Assembly (NCBI GenBank): GCA_001778545.1
Contig: MFHJ01000037.1
Location: 1 to 12,443, forward strand
DNA: 12,443 bases
Reading direction: 5' to 3'
From: Candidatus Giovannonibacteria bacterium RIFCSPHIGHO2_02_43_16
GTDB taxonomy: Bacteria; Patescibacteriota; Minisyncoccia; JACPKW01; UBA11713
Below, piece after piece: positions 1 through 6,283 of the stretch. The notes beneath the pieces are model-generated. The model was not told the origin of the DNA. It saw nothing but the letters and a program-made list of their open reading frames with translations, and ran no database searches. The translations under genes and the position numbers were made by a program. Every line of letters begins with the position of its first letter. The first letter of the stretch is position 1.

Positions 1-305
1 GTTGAGAAATAATATCTGTCGGAAATAACAGTAATCCCCTTTTTTAATGATGGTAGAATCAGTTTTTTTAAATGTTCCTCGCGATTTTTTGTAAAAAGAT
101 CCTGCAGCTCCCTTAACCCAATTTTGATTTTTTTCTCGAGAACTTTTCTTATTGTTTTCCCGAATTTGGTTTTTATGTAGGGCTCCTTTGTTAGTAATAC
201 CTTAATCTTTCTGTCTTCAAAATATTTTTTAAGCAAATCGGCTTGTGTTGATTCGCCAGACCCATCTAATCCCTCCATAGCAATAAAAAGAGGGGTTTTC
301 ATCAT
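1..305 (-). CDS. tmk: Thymidylate kinase (dTMP kinase), N-terminal part, cut by window edge
   Basis: About 101 residues are visible; the C-terminal half lies beyond the window. The enzyme phosphorylates dTMP to dTDP in the cytoplasm for dTTP synthesis. Landmarks are a P-loop region near the N-terminus reading MEGLDGSGESTQ, a KEP segment where the family usually has REP, and an SDRYY segment matching the conserved DR motif after a hydrophobic strand. Two in-frame ATGs sit side by side (305 and 302). The first overlaps the dcd stop codon by 4 bases (ATGA), so translation is probably coupled to dcd; the second would begin MKTPLF. Oddity: the Walker A lysine (GSGKST in most family members) is glutamate here. 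The neighbouring dCTP deaminase fits a dTTP-supply module. The family assignment is confident; the activity of the altered P-loop is not known. Confidence 0.88.
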   Translation of the reverse strand, partial: MMKTPLFIAMEGLDGSGESTQADLLKKYFEDRKIKVLLTKEPYIKTKFGKTIRKVLEKKIKIGLRELQDLFTKNREEHLKKLILPSLKKGITVISDRYYFS

Positions 306-1411
306 GCTTGCTTAAAATGCTTCGAGAGTCTCGGAAGTTTTTCTTCCTCTTTCGAATTGTAATTTGAATCTAGTAGTGCATCATAACTCATCTCCGGCGC
401 CTCCATCATTTTCTCAAATCTGAATTTTGCAACAGGCTGACCGTCGCGCAGAAGCACATCTGAAAACGGCCGAATTTCCAATACTCCGCGCCTTCCTTTT
501 CCCTCCCCATGCTCTCCCCAGCCCCAGCCGGGGTCGAAAAATCCGGCATAATGGGTGCGGAATTCCCCCGATCTTTCGTCCATAGGAACCACTTCCGAAG
601 AGAAATGCGGAGGAACCCTGACCGCTTCTTTGGTTCGAATAATGTAAAAGCTATCTTTTTTCAAAAGGACCGTGCCGTTTTGAGATTTTAACGGCTGAAA
701 AAATTCCTCCGGCTGATAATGTTCCGTGAGACTAAAATCCAAAACTTTTCCGGAACCGCGGCATTCGTACCCTACAAAATCAGCGTTAAGTTCCGCAGTC
801 AGTATTAAGGCGCCATCGTCGTCTCTTATTTTTATCTCATCGTAAGTAAGTGGTCTTCCTTTGTGCCACAAAAGCTGGTCGCGTTCAAAATAAAATTTTA
901 ATTCTTCTTCTTTGAATCTCGTATCGTGATTGAAAAAACGTATCTGCGAAAGAGAAATGCCAGACTTGAGTCTCACCGGGTATGATCTAGGTTCGATAGC
1001 AAGCCATAGCTCGCCATTGTATCCAGCGGGCGCCACTGTGTCATACCGTGAAATTCCGTCAGCAATTACTCGCGCGTGTATGTCGTTTCTTCCAGTGGAC
1101 GACTTTGGATTTGAATAACCGTAAATATCTTCTTTAAGCGCAAGCGACTCCTCAAGTTTAGCCAAATAAGTCACTCCTTTTTCCAAGGGATAATCTAAAT
1201 TATGCGCGATTGCGCCCATTCCGGAAAGAATATCGCGAACTTTTTCTCCGGGCTTAGGCAAAAAAATTCCATCCACCCTATAGAATTCCTCGGATAGCCG
1301 CAAATCGAGCGAAGCAGGGCGGACGCTGGATTCTCCGGCGCCATTAATAGAGCCGTTTTTAATCATCTCGAGTATTAAATGACACGGGACGGCCCCTAAT
1401 TTCTTAGGCAT
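302..1411 (-). CDS. dcd: Two-domain dCTP deaminase
   Basis: The 369-aa length is about twice that of single-domain dCTP deaminases and matches the long tandem form, with two dUTPase-like folds, known from alphaproteobacteria and others. It should convert dCTP to dUTP, feeding dUMP and then dTMP synthesis. The first half has RPASLDLRLS at residues 31-40 and the signature NPKSSTGRND at 101-110 followed by ARVIADG. The second half has the family-like HYAGFFDPGWG at 287-297. The gene begins 7 nt after the rplK stop codon and overlaps the following tmk, so it is the fourth gene of the secE operon. No Shine-Dalgarno precedes the ATG. Whether the enzyme is mono- or bifunctional (deaminase plus dUTPase) cannot be told from the sequence alone. 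Confidence 0.88.
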   Translation of the reverse strand: MPKKLGAVPCHLILEMIKNGSINGAGESSVRPASLDLRLSEEFYRVDGIFLPKPGEKVRDILSGMGAIAHNLDYPLEKGVTYLAKLEESLALKEDIYGYSNPKSSTGRNDIHARVIADGISRYDTVAPAGYNGELWLAIEPRSYPVRLKSGISLSQIRFFNHDTRFKEEELKFYFERDQLLWHKGRPLTYDEIKIRDDDGALILTAELNADFVGYECRGSGKVLDFSLTEHYQPEEFFQPLKSQNGTVLLKKDSFYIIRTKEAVRVPPHFSSEVVPMDERSGEFRTHYAGFFDPGWGWGEHGEGKGRRGVLEIRPFSDVLLRDGQPVAKFRFEKMMEAPEMSYDALLDSNYNSKEEEKLPRLSKHFKQA

Positions 1412-1418
1412 AGTTTTA

Positions 1419-1841
1419 CTATTCTACCTCAATCCCCATCGAACGGGCAGTCCCTTCAACAATTTTTATAGCCCCCGAGATATCTTTTGCGTTTAGGTCT
1501 TCCATTTTTGTTTGGGCAATCTGTTTTATCTGGGCTTTTTTGACTTTTCCAACTTTCTCCTTAAGCGGGTTTCCGGATCCCTTCTCGATGCCGGCCGCCT
1601 TGCGCAGGAGGTCAGATGCAGGCGGAGTTTTTAGAATAAAAGTAAATGTTCTATCTTGATATATGGTAATCTCGGCTGGAATAATAGAATCTCCTTTATC
1701 CGCCGTCTCGGCGTTAAATTTCTTCACAAATTCTCCGATATTAATCCCGTGCGGGCCCAAAGCCGTTCCAACCGGAGGCGCGGCCGTCGCTTTTCCGGCA
1801 GGAAGCTGGAGTTTTAGAATCGTCTTTATCTTCTTCGCCAT
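1419..1841 (-). CDS. rplK: 50S ribosomal protein L11
   Basis: The 140-aa product has the full standard length of bacterial L11 (uL11). It binds 23S rRNA in the GTPase-associated centre contacted by elongation factors. The N-terminal domain shows the proline-rich PPVGTALGPHGINIGEF segment (about residues 21-37), which is almost invariant. The C-terminal rRNA-binding domain ends with a helix and KIVEGTARSMGIEVE. The gene lies after nusG as usual, but the next gene is dcd instead of rplA. There is no Shine-Dalgarno before the ATG; a 14-bp hairpin of a repeat family seen also in gatA fills the 45-nt gap to nusG. Confidence 0.97.
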   Translation of the reverse strand: MAKKIKTILKLQLPAGKATAAPPVGTALGPHGINIGEFVKKFNAETADKGDSIIPAEITIYQDRTFTFILKTPPASDLLRKAAGIEKGSGNPLKEKVGKVKKAQIKQIAQTKMEDLNAKDISGAIKIVEGTARSMGIEVE

Positions 1842-1844
1842 AGT

Positions 1845-1882
1845 TCTTGGAGGCTAAGCCACTAAGTAAGTGGCTTAGCCTC
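1845..1882. repeat. Palindromic repeat element, intergenic copy
   Basis: There is a perfect 14-bp inverted repeat: arm GAGGCTAAGCCACT at 1850-1863, 5-nt spacer 1864-1868, arm AGTGGCTTAGCCTC at 1869-1882. On the left, TCTTGGAGGCTAAGCC (1845-1860) is identical to 12329-12344 inside gatA, and GGCTTAGCCTC of the right arm recurs there too, so the two are members of one repeat family. It fills most of the nusG-rplK gap. No T-run follows on the minus strand, so it does not look like a normal intrinsic terminator; it could act as an RNA-processing or stability hairpin. Confidence 0.8.
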
Positions 1883-1886
1883 TTAG

Positions 1887-2432
1887 TTATAACTTTTTAA
1901 CTTGCAAGAAATCAAGCTCGACCGGGGTTTCTCTACCAAACATAGAAACCAACACTTTTATTTTCCCGCGCTCTTCATCCACCTCATTTATCTTTCCTTC
2001 AAATTCCTTAAACGGCCCATCGGTAATGCGGACCAAATCGCCGACAGAAACGTCAACTTTGAATTTCGGCTCGGCCTCTCCCATCCTCTTGAAAAGGACG
2101 TCGATTTCTTCACGCGATAGCGGAGTCGGGGTCGTCCCAGAACCGACGAAACCCGTAACGCGCGGTGTGTTCCGGACAACATACCAAGAATCGTCCGTTA
2201 CGATCATCTCGACTAAAACGTAGCCGGGATATATTTTTTCCTCGATGCTCTTTCTTTTCCCGCCTTTTATTTTTATTTTTTTCTCCGTCGGCACAAGCAC
2301 GTTGAAAATTTTGTCTTCCATGCCAAGCGATTCTATCCTTTGCCTCAAATTTCTCGCAACCGCGTCTTCATACCCGGAATATGTATGTACGGCGTACCAA
2401 TTTCTTCCAAATTCTCCGGTTTGCTTAGCCAT
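1887..2432 (-). CDS. nusG: Transcription termination/antitermination factor NusG
   Basis: The product is 181 aa, normal for NusG, which binds RNA polymerase and couples it to ribosomes or Rho. The N-terminal NGN domain starts with NWYAVHTYSGYED and includes the conserved YPGYVLVEM segment and NTPRVTGFVG. The C-terminal KOW domain contains VGDLVRITDGPFKEFEGKI and ends EVDEERGKIKVLVSMFGRETPVELDF in consecutive family-like blocks. The ATG at 2432 was chosen over upstream in-frame codons because those lie inside secE and would add 27 non-family residues. It overlaps the secE end by 8 bp (ATGGCTAA), implying translational coupling. There is no Shine-Dalgarno. Confidence 0.97.
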   Translation of the reverse strand: MAKQTGEFGRNWYAVHTYSGYEDAVARNLRQRIESLGMEDKIFNVLVPTEKKIKIKGGKRKSIEEKIYPGYVLVEMIVTDDSWYVVRNTPRVTGFVGSGTTPTPLSREEIDVLFKRMGEAEPKFKVDVSVGDLVRITDGPFKEFEGKINEVDEERGKIKVLVSMFGRETPVELDFLQVKKL

Positions 2433-2622
2433 AAAATACAAAACTGTTAAGCAAGTATTGGAAAAATACATCCAGGAGCCCGACATATGCCGCGAGCGCC
2501 GCGGAAACGCCAATAACTAAAATAGTGAATCGGATAGTATTTTGTCTCGATGGCCAATTGACGTGCCTCAACTCAAGCCGGGTTTCTTTTATATAATTAA
2601 TTAATTTTTCGAAAGTATTCAT
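2425..2622 (-). CDS. secE: Preprotein translocase subunit SecE
   Basis: This is a 65-aa minimal SecE with one membrane span, the clamp subunit of the SecYEG export channel in the inner membrane. The N-terminal amphipathic helix carries the family motif ELRHVNWPSR (about residues 17-26), followed by one hydrophobic helix from roughly residue 29 to 55. It is the first gene of the secE-nusG-rplK-dcd-tmk operon. The ATG is preceded by AAAAA and a hairpin and not by a Shine-Dalgarno sequence; the leader structure may control this start. Confidence 0.95.
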   Translation of the reverse strand: MNTFEKLINYIKETRLELRHVNWPSRQNTIRFTILVIGVSAALAAYVGLLDVFFQYLLNSFVFYG

Positions 2623-2627
2623 TTTTT

Positions 2628-2654
2628 GGGCTTTTTAAAAGCCCCGAGGGGCTT
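2628..2654 (-). promoter_or_regulatory. Competing hairpins in the secE leader (candidate attenuator or translational switch)
   Basis: Reading the minus strand, AAGCCCC (2654-2648) pairs with GGGGCTT (2645-2639), forming a GC-rich hairpin followed by a short T-run. The same GGGCTTTT (2644-2637) pairs perfectly with AAAAGCCC (2635-2628). The two hairpins share the GGGCTT strand and cannot coexist. The second ends 5 nt before the secE ATG. If the promoter at 2663-2690 is correct, the whole 34-nt leader consists of these two structures. The pairing is seen directly; the switching role is inferred. A simpler reading is a single weak terminator. Confidence 0.5.
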
Positions 2655-2662
2655 ATTTATTA

Positions 2663-2690
2663 ATGATAGCAATATCAAATAATAAAGCAA
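2663..2690 (-). promoter_or_regulatory. Predicted promoter of the secE-nusG-rplK operon
   Basis: On the minus strand, -35 TTGCTT (2690-2685), 16-bp spacer and -10 TATCAT (2668-2663) predict transcription start near 2656, 34 nt before the secE ATG. The same TATCAT -10 hexamer is used by the predicted TrpR-like and tRNA-fMet promoters in this window. Confidence 0.5.
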
Positions 2691-2692
2691 GA

Positions 2693-2716
2693 GGGACCGA
2701 TCAGAAGACCAGTCCC
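2693..2716 (-). terminator. Hairpin terminator after the 98-aa gene
   Basis: The minus-strand RNA folds into a continuous 10-bp stem: GGGACTGGTC with GATCGGTCCC around a TTCT loop. Two positions are G-U wobbles that would be C-A mismatches on the other strand, so the minus-strand RNA is the structured one. An A-rich tract precedes it, and TCTTGCTTTATTATTT follows as an imperfect U-tract. It separates the small-gene pair from the secE operon. Confidence 0.55.
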
Positions 2717-2740
2717 TTTTGTTTTTTTGACCCGTAGGCA

Positions 2741-3037
2741 CTATTTTGCGGTTGCTAGCCGTCCGAAACCGAAGAGCGAAGTAAGGGTTTCCGTATTTGC
2801 AGCCGTTGCCTTTGCTACGGGCACAGAAAAAGCCAAGCCATGAAAAGTCTTTACAACTTGGCAATCATCAATGCCCCTAACTAATGCTTCTCTGCGAATT
2901 CCATGAAACTGCTCCTCGCTTAGTGAGATCATCAGCGGCCGGACTATCATCGAGCCGCCAATAAACTGTATTTCGGCACGAACCTCGTCCCCCTGGTTTT
3001 TCTTTCGCCTCTTCCTTTTCTTCTTTACTAGCACCAT
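2741..3037 (-). CDS. Small unknown protein with lysine/arginine-rich N-terminus (98 aa)
   Basis: No family is recognised. The start at 3037 is preferred because upstream in-frame codons overlap the preceding 67-aa gene in another frame. The product opens with a dense basic run (VKKKRKRRKKNQ, about residues 4-15), suggesting nucleic-acid or acidic-lipid contact. Mixed strand/helix sequence follows, with EIQFIGGSMIVRPLMISLSE and later a CQVVKTFHGLAFSVPVAK stretch. It begins 19 nt after the 67-aa gene and so is probably co-transcribed from the promoter at 3310-3338, with a terminator at 2693-2716. A G-rich tract and AGGA lie just upstream of the ATG, a weak ribosome-binding site. Function unknown. 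Confidence 0.65.
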   Translation of the reverse strand: MVLVKKKRKRRKKNQGDEVRAEIQFIGGSMIVRPLMISLSEEQFHGIRREALVRGIDDCQVVKTFHGLAFSVPVAKATAANTETLTSLFGFGRLATAK

Positions 3038-3056
3038 TTTCCTATCCCCCCCAATT

Positions 3057-3260
3057 TCATGTCTTTTCAGGCCTAAATAAAGGCCGGAGCCAATAAGTAA
3101 GCCAGACAAAAAAGAGAGAGAGCGCGCCGCGCAGAGCGATACTGCCGGGATTTTCCAGCATATCGACGAAGGACTTCCCTCCGACGTCCGGCTTAACCGC
3201 ATACTTCAGGAATGGGTGCCCTATCGGGTCGTATTCAATTTTGATCCCATGAATTTTCAT
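3057..3260 (-). CDS. Small single-span membrane protein of unknown function (67 aa)
   Basis: A strong Shine-Dalgarno (AAAGGAGG, 7 nt before ATG) and a good promoter support this short gene. The N-terminal half is polar (MKIHGIKIEYDPIGHPF, KPDVGGKSFVDM). The C-terminal half has one hydrophobic segment, roughly residues 43-61 (ALRGALSLFFVWLTYWL), ending with a few basic residues, so a tail-anchored or single-span inner-membrane topology is likely. It is the first gene of a two-gene unit with the 98-aa basic protein. No known family is recognised. Confidence 0.7.
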   Translation of the reverse strand: MKIHGIKIEYDPIGHPFLKYAVKPDVGGKSFVDMLENPGSIALRGALSLFFVWLTYWLRPLFRPEKT

Positions 3261-3309
3261 TATTGTTCCTCCTTTCAGTTTGGGACCCTTGGTACCCTAT
3301 CCAAGGACT

Positions 3310-3338
3310 ATTCTAGGATATATGACGCCGAAAATCAA
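3310..3338 (-). promoter_or_regulatory. Predicted promoter of the 67-aa/98-aa gene pair
   Basis: On the minus strand, -35 TTGATT (3338-3333), 17-bp spacer and -10 TAGAAT (3315-3310) lie directly after the gyrB stop codon. The predicted leader contains an inverted repeat CCTTGG/CCAAGG and then the strong ribosome-binding site. No terminator is visible between gyrB and this promoter, so gyrB read-through is possible. Confidence 0.6.
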
Positions 3339-3345
3339 CTCTCTG

Positions 3346-5307
3346 TCACACATCCAGATTCTGCACCGCTCGAGCGTGTGTTTGGATGAAGAGTTTCCTT
3401 GGGGCGACTTCATCGCCCATCAATATCTCGAAAGTTTTGGAGGATTCCGCGGCGTCCTCGATATGGACTTGGCGCAAAACGCGCACAGCCGGATCCATCG
3501 TCGTTTCCCAAAGCTGGGACGCGTTCATCTCGCCGAGTCCTTTATATCGCTGTATATTCACTCCTTGAGCGCCGGAGAATTCCTTTAATACTTTTTCTTT
3601 TTCCGGATCGGAATATGCGTAGCGTACGTCTTTCCCTTTCTGAATTCGATACAAAGGCGGCTGGGCTATATATAGGTAACCGTGTTCGATAATCGGCAAA
3701 TAATATCTATAAAAAAGTGTGAGCAAAAGCGTTCTGATATGCGCGCCGTCAACATCCGCGTCAGTCATTATCACGATTTTATGATATCTCAATTTTGAAA
3801 TATCAAGTTCCTCCGCGATTGCAGCGCCCAAGGCGATAATCAGCGCCTTAATCTCTTTTGATGAAAGCATCTTATCCAAGCGCGCCCTCTCAACGTTCAA
3901 GATTTTCCCGCGAAGAGGCAGTATCGCCTGGAATTTCCTGTCTCTCGCCATTTTCGCGGATCCTCCGGCGGAATCCCCCTCAACAATAAATAATTCCGAC
4001 TCCTCCGCTTTCCTCGATTGGCAATCGGCGAGTTTTCCAGGAAGAGTCAAGCCGTCGAGAATTCCTTTTCGCAAGACTGTGTCCTTCGCGGCTTTAGCGG
4101 CCTTCCTCGCTTCAAGAGCTAATATCACTTTATCTAAAATCGCGCGGGCTTCCGAAGGATTTTCTTCAAGATAATTCGAAAATGCCTCTCCAAAAACGGA
4201 TTCTACGGCGCCTCTCGCTTCCGGATTTCCCAATTTAGATTTCGTCTGCCCCTCGAACTGCAATACGCTATTTTGTATTTTTACGGCGATGACGGAGGTC
4301 AGCCCCTCACGAACGTCTTCTCCAGTCAGGCTGTCTTTATCTTTAAGATATCCATTTTTGCGGGCATAATCGTTAAGTACCCGCGTCAAAGCTGTCCGAA
4401 ATCCCGTCAAATGCGAGCCGCCCTCTTGATTGTAAATATTATTAGCAAAAGCGAGCTCTCTCGCCGTTAAATCATCGACATATTGCAAGGCAACCTCAAC
4501 GGTAATTCCATTTACTTCTTTCGTCGTATAAAAAATCGTCTCATTTTTTACTTTCTGCCTACGATTCAGAAAACTTATGTATGACCTAATCCCTGATTCA
4601 AAACAGAAAGCATATGAATTATGCAGATGTTTTTCTTTCTCGCGCTCGTCTCTGATCTGGATTTTCACTCCTGCCGTGAGATAGGCCTGCTGGCGGAGGT
4701 GCTCCAAAATGGTATCCCAGCTGAATTTAATTTCCTTGAAAATCTCGGTATCTGGCTCAAATATTATTGCCGTTCCGGATCCTTTGCACGCTCCTATTTT
4801 TTTAACCTTCCCATCCGGCTTCCCGCGGGTATAATCCTGTTCCCAGCGCGCATCATCGCGGCAAACTTGGGCGTTCAAAGATTTTGAAAGCGCGTTTACA
4901 ACTGAAACTCCTACGCCATGGAGCCCCCCGGATACTTTATATGAGTCTCCTCCGAATTTCCCTCCGGCGTGAAGTGTTGTCATTACAGTTTCAAGCGCGG
5001 ATACTTTCGTCTGTTTATGAATATCAACCGGGATTCCTCTGCCGTCGTCTACAACCCGGACCTTGTTCCATGGGAGCAAAGTCACGGAAATATTCTTGGC
5101 GTACCCGGCCATCGCCTCATCGAGTGAATTGTCCACAACTTCCCAAATTAAATGGTGGAGCCCCTCAACTCCAGTCGAGCCGATGTACATTCCTGGGCGT
5201 TTCCGGACAGGCTCAAGTCCCTCCAGGACATAAATATCTTTGGCAGTATAAGACCCCCCATTCCCCCCGTTTGGAGAGGTTTGTTTTTTGGCTAATTTTT
5301 TAGGCAT
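3346..5307 (-). CDS. gyrB: DNA gyrase subunit B
   Basis: The product is 653 aa, the usual length for GyrB outside Proteobacteria. It is the ATPase and TOPRIM subunit of gyrase, acting with GyrA to introduce negative supercoils. The GHKL ATPase domain shows VVDNSLDEA (57-65), DDGRGIP (87-93) and GGLHGVGVSVVNALS (127-141). The linker carries QFEGQTKSKLGN (350-361), typical of GyrB. The TOPRIM part has EGDSAGG (443-449) and the metal-binding TDADVDGAH (about 515-523), and the tail has QRYKGLGEMN (586-595), the motif that favours gyrase over ParE. The start at 5307 gives a 20-residue polar N-terminal extension before the conserved core. No Shine-Dalgarno is visible. It has its own promoter and does not neighbour gyrA or recF in this window. 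Confidence 0.97.
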   Translation of the reverse strand: MPKKLAKKQTSPNGGNGGSYTAKDIYVLEGLEPVRKRPGMYIGSTGVEGLHHLIWEVVDNSLDEAMAGYAKNISVTLLPWNKVRVVDDGRGIPVDIHKQTKVSALETVMTTLHAGGKFGGDSYKVSGGLHGVGVSVVNALSKSLNAQVCRDDARWEQDYTRGKPDGKVKKIGACKGSGTAIIFEPDTEIFKEIKFSWDTILEHLRQQAYLTAGVKIQIRDEREKEKHLHNSYAFCFESGIRSYISFLNRRQKVKNETIFYTTKEVNGITVEVALQYVDDLTARELAFANNIYNQEGGSHLTGFRTALTRVLNDYARKNGYLKDKDSLTGEDVREGLTSVIAVKIQNSVLQFEGQTKSKLGNPEARGAVESVFGEAFSNYLEENPSEARAILDKVILALEARKAAKAAKDTVLRKGILDGLTLPGKLADCQSRKAEESELFIVEGDSAGGSAKMARDRKFQAILPLRGKILNVERARLDKMLSSKEIKALIIALGAAIAEELDISKLRYHKIVIMTDADVDGAHIRTLLLTLFYRYYLPIIEHGYLYIAQPPLYRIQKGKDVRYAYSDPEKEKVLKEFSGAQGVNIQRYKGLGEMNASQLWETTMDPAVRVLRQVHIEDAAESSKTFEILMGDEVAPRKLFIQTHARAVQNLDV

Positions 5308-5341
5308 TTGTTGTGAAAATATTCCTTGTTTTTATATCCTA

Positions 5342-5350
5342 ATTCTAGCA
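5342..5350 (-). promoter_or_regulatory. Predicted extended -10 promoter of gyrB
   Basis: The minus strand reads TGC-TAGAAT (5350-5342), an extended -10 element 34 nt before the gyrB ATG; no convincing -35 is seen. It lies in an AT-rich region shared with the divergent promoter at 5382. Confidence 0.45.
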
Positions 5351-5381
5351 AAATATATATAAGAAAGCTACTTTGTTCTTG

Positions 5382-5410
5382 TTGACATTGACCATTGGAT
5401 ACTGTATAAT
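5382..5410 (+). promoter_or_regulatory. Perfect-consensus sigma70 promoter of the 93-aa gene
   Basis: TTGACA (5382-5387) and TATAAT (5405-5410) are separated by exactly 17 bp, the full consensus. Start is expected near 5417, just before the AGGAGGTGATC ribosome-binding site at 5420-5430. This is the strongest promoter in the window and implies high expression of a small unknown protein. Confidence 0.85.
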
Positions 5411-5435
5411 TGAGCACAGAGGAGGTGATCTTTCC

Positions 5436-5717
5436 ATGGAAACACCAAAGACTGTACCCAACATATATATTAAGGGAGTGGAGCGGGTAGGCGAAATTTT
5501 TCAGGTCTATTTCACAATCGAGAAAAACTGCCCTTGCGGGAAAGAAAAGCGGTGTGTGATTATAGACATACGAAATAGCGAAGAATTGCCGTTCCCTGAC
5601 GCGAGATGGGAAGATGTGAAAAATACATTCAATAATGCCATCCCGTCTAGCTTCCATGACTATGTAGTCAGCAGGAGCGAAATCCTGCACCATTTCGGCG
5701 TCAGCCTTTACGAATGA
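5436..5717 (+). CDS. Unknown 93-aa protein with CxC cysteine cluster
   Basis: The start at 5436 follows AGGAGGTGATC, an 11-base match to the 16S rRNA tail. An upstream in-frame start at 5373 would read through the promoter and is rejected. The protein is soluble with no membrane span. It has a cysteine cluster CPCGKEKRC (about residues 32-40; CxCx5C) between two beta-like segments, possibly metal-binding, though only three cysteines are present. The C-terminal half carries a WEDVKNTFNNA helix and a YVVSRSEILHHFGVSLYE end. Consensus promoter, perfect ribosome-binding site and own terminator mark a monocistronic, probably highly expressed gene. No family is recognised. Confidence 0.8.
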   Translation: METPKTVPNIYIKGVERVGEIFQVYFTIEKNCPCGKEKRCVIIDIRNSEELPFPDARWEDVKNTFNNAIPSSFHDYVVSRSEILHHFGVSLYE

Positions 5718-5758
5718 AAACGCGCAAATAATCTGCGACAAGTTTATCCGCGCGTTTT
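5717..5758 (+). terminator. Intrinsic terminator of the 93-aa gene
   Basis: AAAACGCGC (5717-5725) pairs with GCGCGTTTT (5750-5758), a 9-bp stem with a 24-nt loop, starting at the last base of the stop codon and ending in a run of five T. The long loop makes it less canonical. Confidence 0.6.
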
Positions 5759-5795
5759 TCAATTATGCTCAAATATGCGCTAAAATATAAAATAT

Positions 5796-5821
5796 TACTG
5801 TGATGATATATCATAACGATA
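5796..5821. repeat. 26-bp direct repeat, copy 1 (downstream of TrpR-like gene)
   Basis: Identical over 26 bp to 6283-6308 and in the same orientation. It contains the 12-bp palindrome ATGATATATCAT at 5803-5814. It lies 21 bp past the 3' end of the TrpR-like gene, so the gene is bracketed by the two copies (487 bp apart). The sequences outside the repeat differ at once on both sides. A candidate operator, or the scar of an insertion. Confidence 0.85.
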
Positions 5822-5842
5822 ACGAACCAACCCATCCTTCCT

Positions 5843-6283
5843 TTATAGCCGTCTATAGATGCTTCTGCTTACACGATCGGCTTTACCCATTGCATCAAAA
5901 ACGTGTTTCCATCTCCCCCTTCCTCTCGGTGGCAATCCGGCCTGCAGAATATTTTCTAGATCCTTCCATAAATCGCCCCCCTTGGCAGTCTTTTTAGCCA
6001 AGCTGCCAAATCTTCCCTTCTTTTTCATTTTCCAGAAACGTAGCACTGTTTGTAGAGTTACTTTCAAAGCAGATTCAATTGCCCGGAAAGAATAACCTTC
6101 GTTAAGCATCAATATAATCGCGATGCGTTTCGACACCATAATCCTTTCGGTATAGGTAAGTAGATCGTTCACTAAATGAGCCACGTCGGACTTGGAATGA
6201 AAATTCAAGAAGACGTTTACTAAATTATCATTAAGTTTTTTATAAATTTTTCTTTTAATCCTCCTTTTGGATATATGCGGCAT
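5843..6283 (-). CDS. TrpR-superfamily helix-turn-helix regulator (YerC-like)
   Basis: The product is 146 aa from the ATG at 6283. The core (about residues 41-84) resembles the Trp-repressor fold of YerC/TrpR proteins: a helix LLTYTERIMVSKRIAIILML followed by a helix-turn-helix GYSFRAIESALKVTLQTVLRFW. The N-terminus is very basic (KRRIKRKIYKK), and a basic C-terminal extension of about 60 residues (RGRGRWKHVFD, SRSIYRRL) exceeds the usual ~100-aa family length. An alternative ATG at 6301 adds six residues but lies in the repeat palindrome. No Shine-Dalgarno precedes either; a promoter places transcription start exactly on the 6283 ATG, predicting a leaderless mRNA. The 26-bp repeats on both sides suggest autoregulation. 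It is divergent from pheS. A ligand such as tryptophan is not implied: YerC-type members are not tryptophan repressors as far as is known. Confidence 0.75.
   Translation of the reverse strand: MPHISKRRIKRKIYKKLNDNLVNVFLNFHSKSDVAHLVNDLLTYTERIMVSKRIAIILMLNEGYSFRAIESALKVTLQTVLRFWKMKKKGRFGSLAKKTAKGGDLWKDLENILQAGLPPRGRGRWKHVFDAMGKADRVSRSIYRRL

Noticed and set aside
2433..2513. Longer nusG start
   Set aside because: The extra 27 residues are out-of-frame secE sequence and do not resemble NusG.
2693..2728. Plus-strand terminator at the same hairpin (a long T-run follows)
   Set aside because: The plus-strand RNA would carry two C-A/A-C mismatches in the stem and there is no plus-strand gene upstream; the minus-strand fold is continuous.
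3038..3202. Longer start for the 98-aa gene
   Set aside because: The extension overlaps the 67-aa gene, which has a strong ribosome-binding site of its own.
4884..5303. Plus-strand open frame of 139 codons
   Set aside because: Lies wholly antisense to the conserved ATPase domain of gyrB, with no ribosome-binding site or family-like sequence.
5292..5762. Minus-strand open frame of 156 codons
   Set aside because: Antisense to the 93-aa gene, which has a consensus promoter and ribosome-binding site; it also runs through the gyrB promoter region and ends in gyrB. No protein family features.
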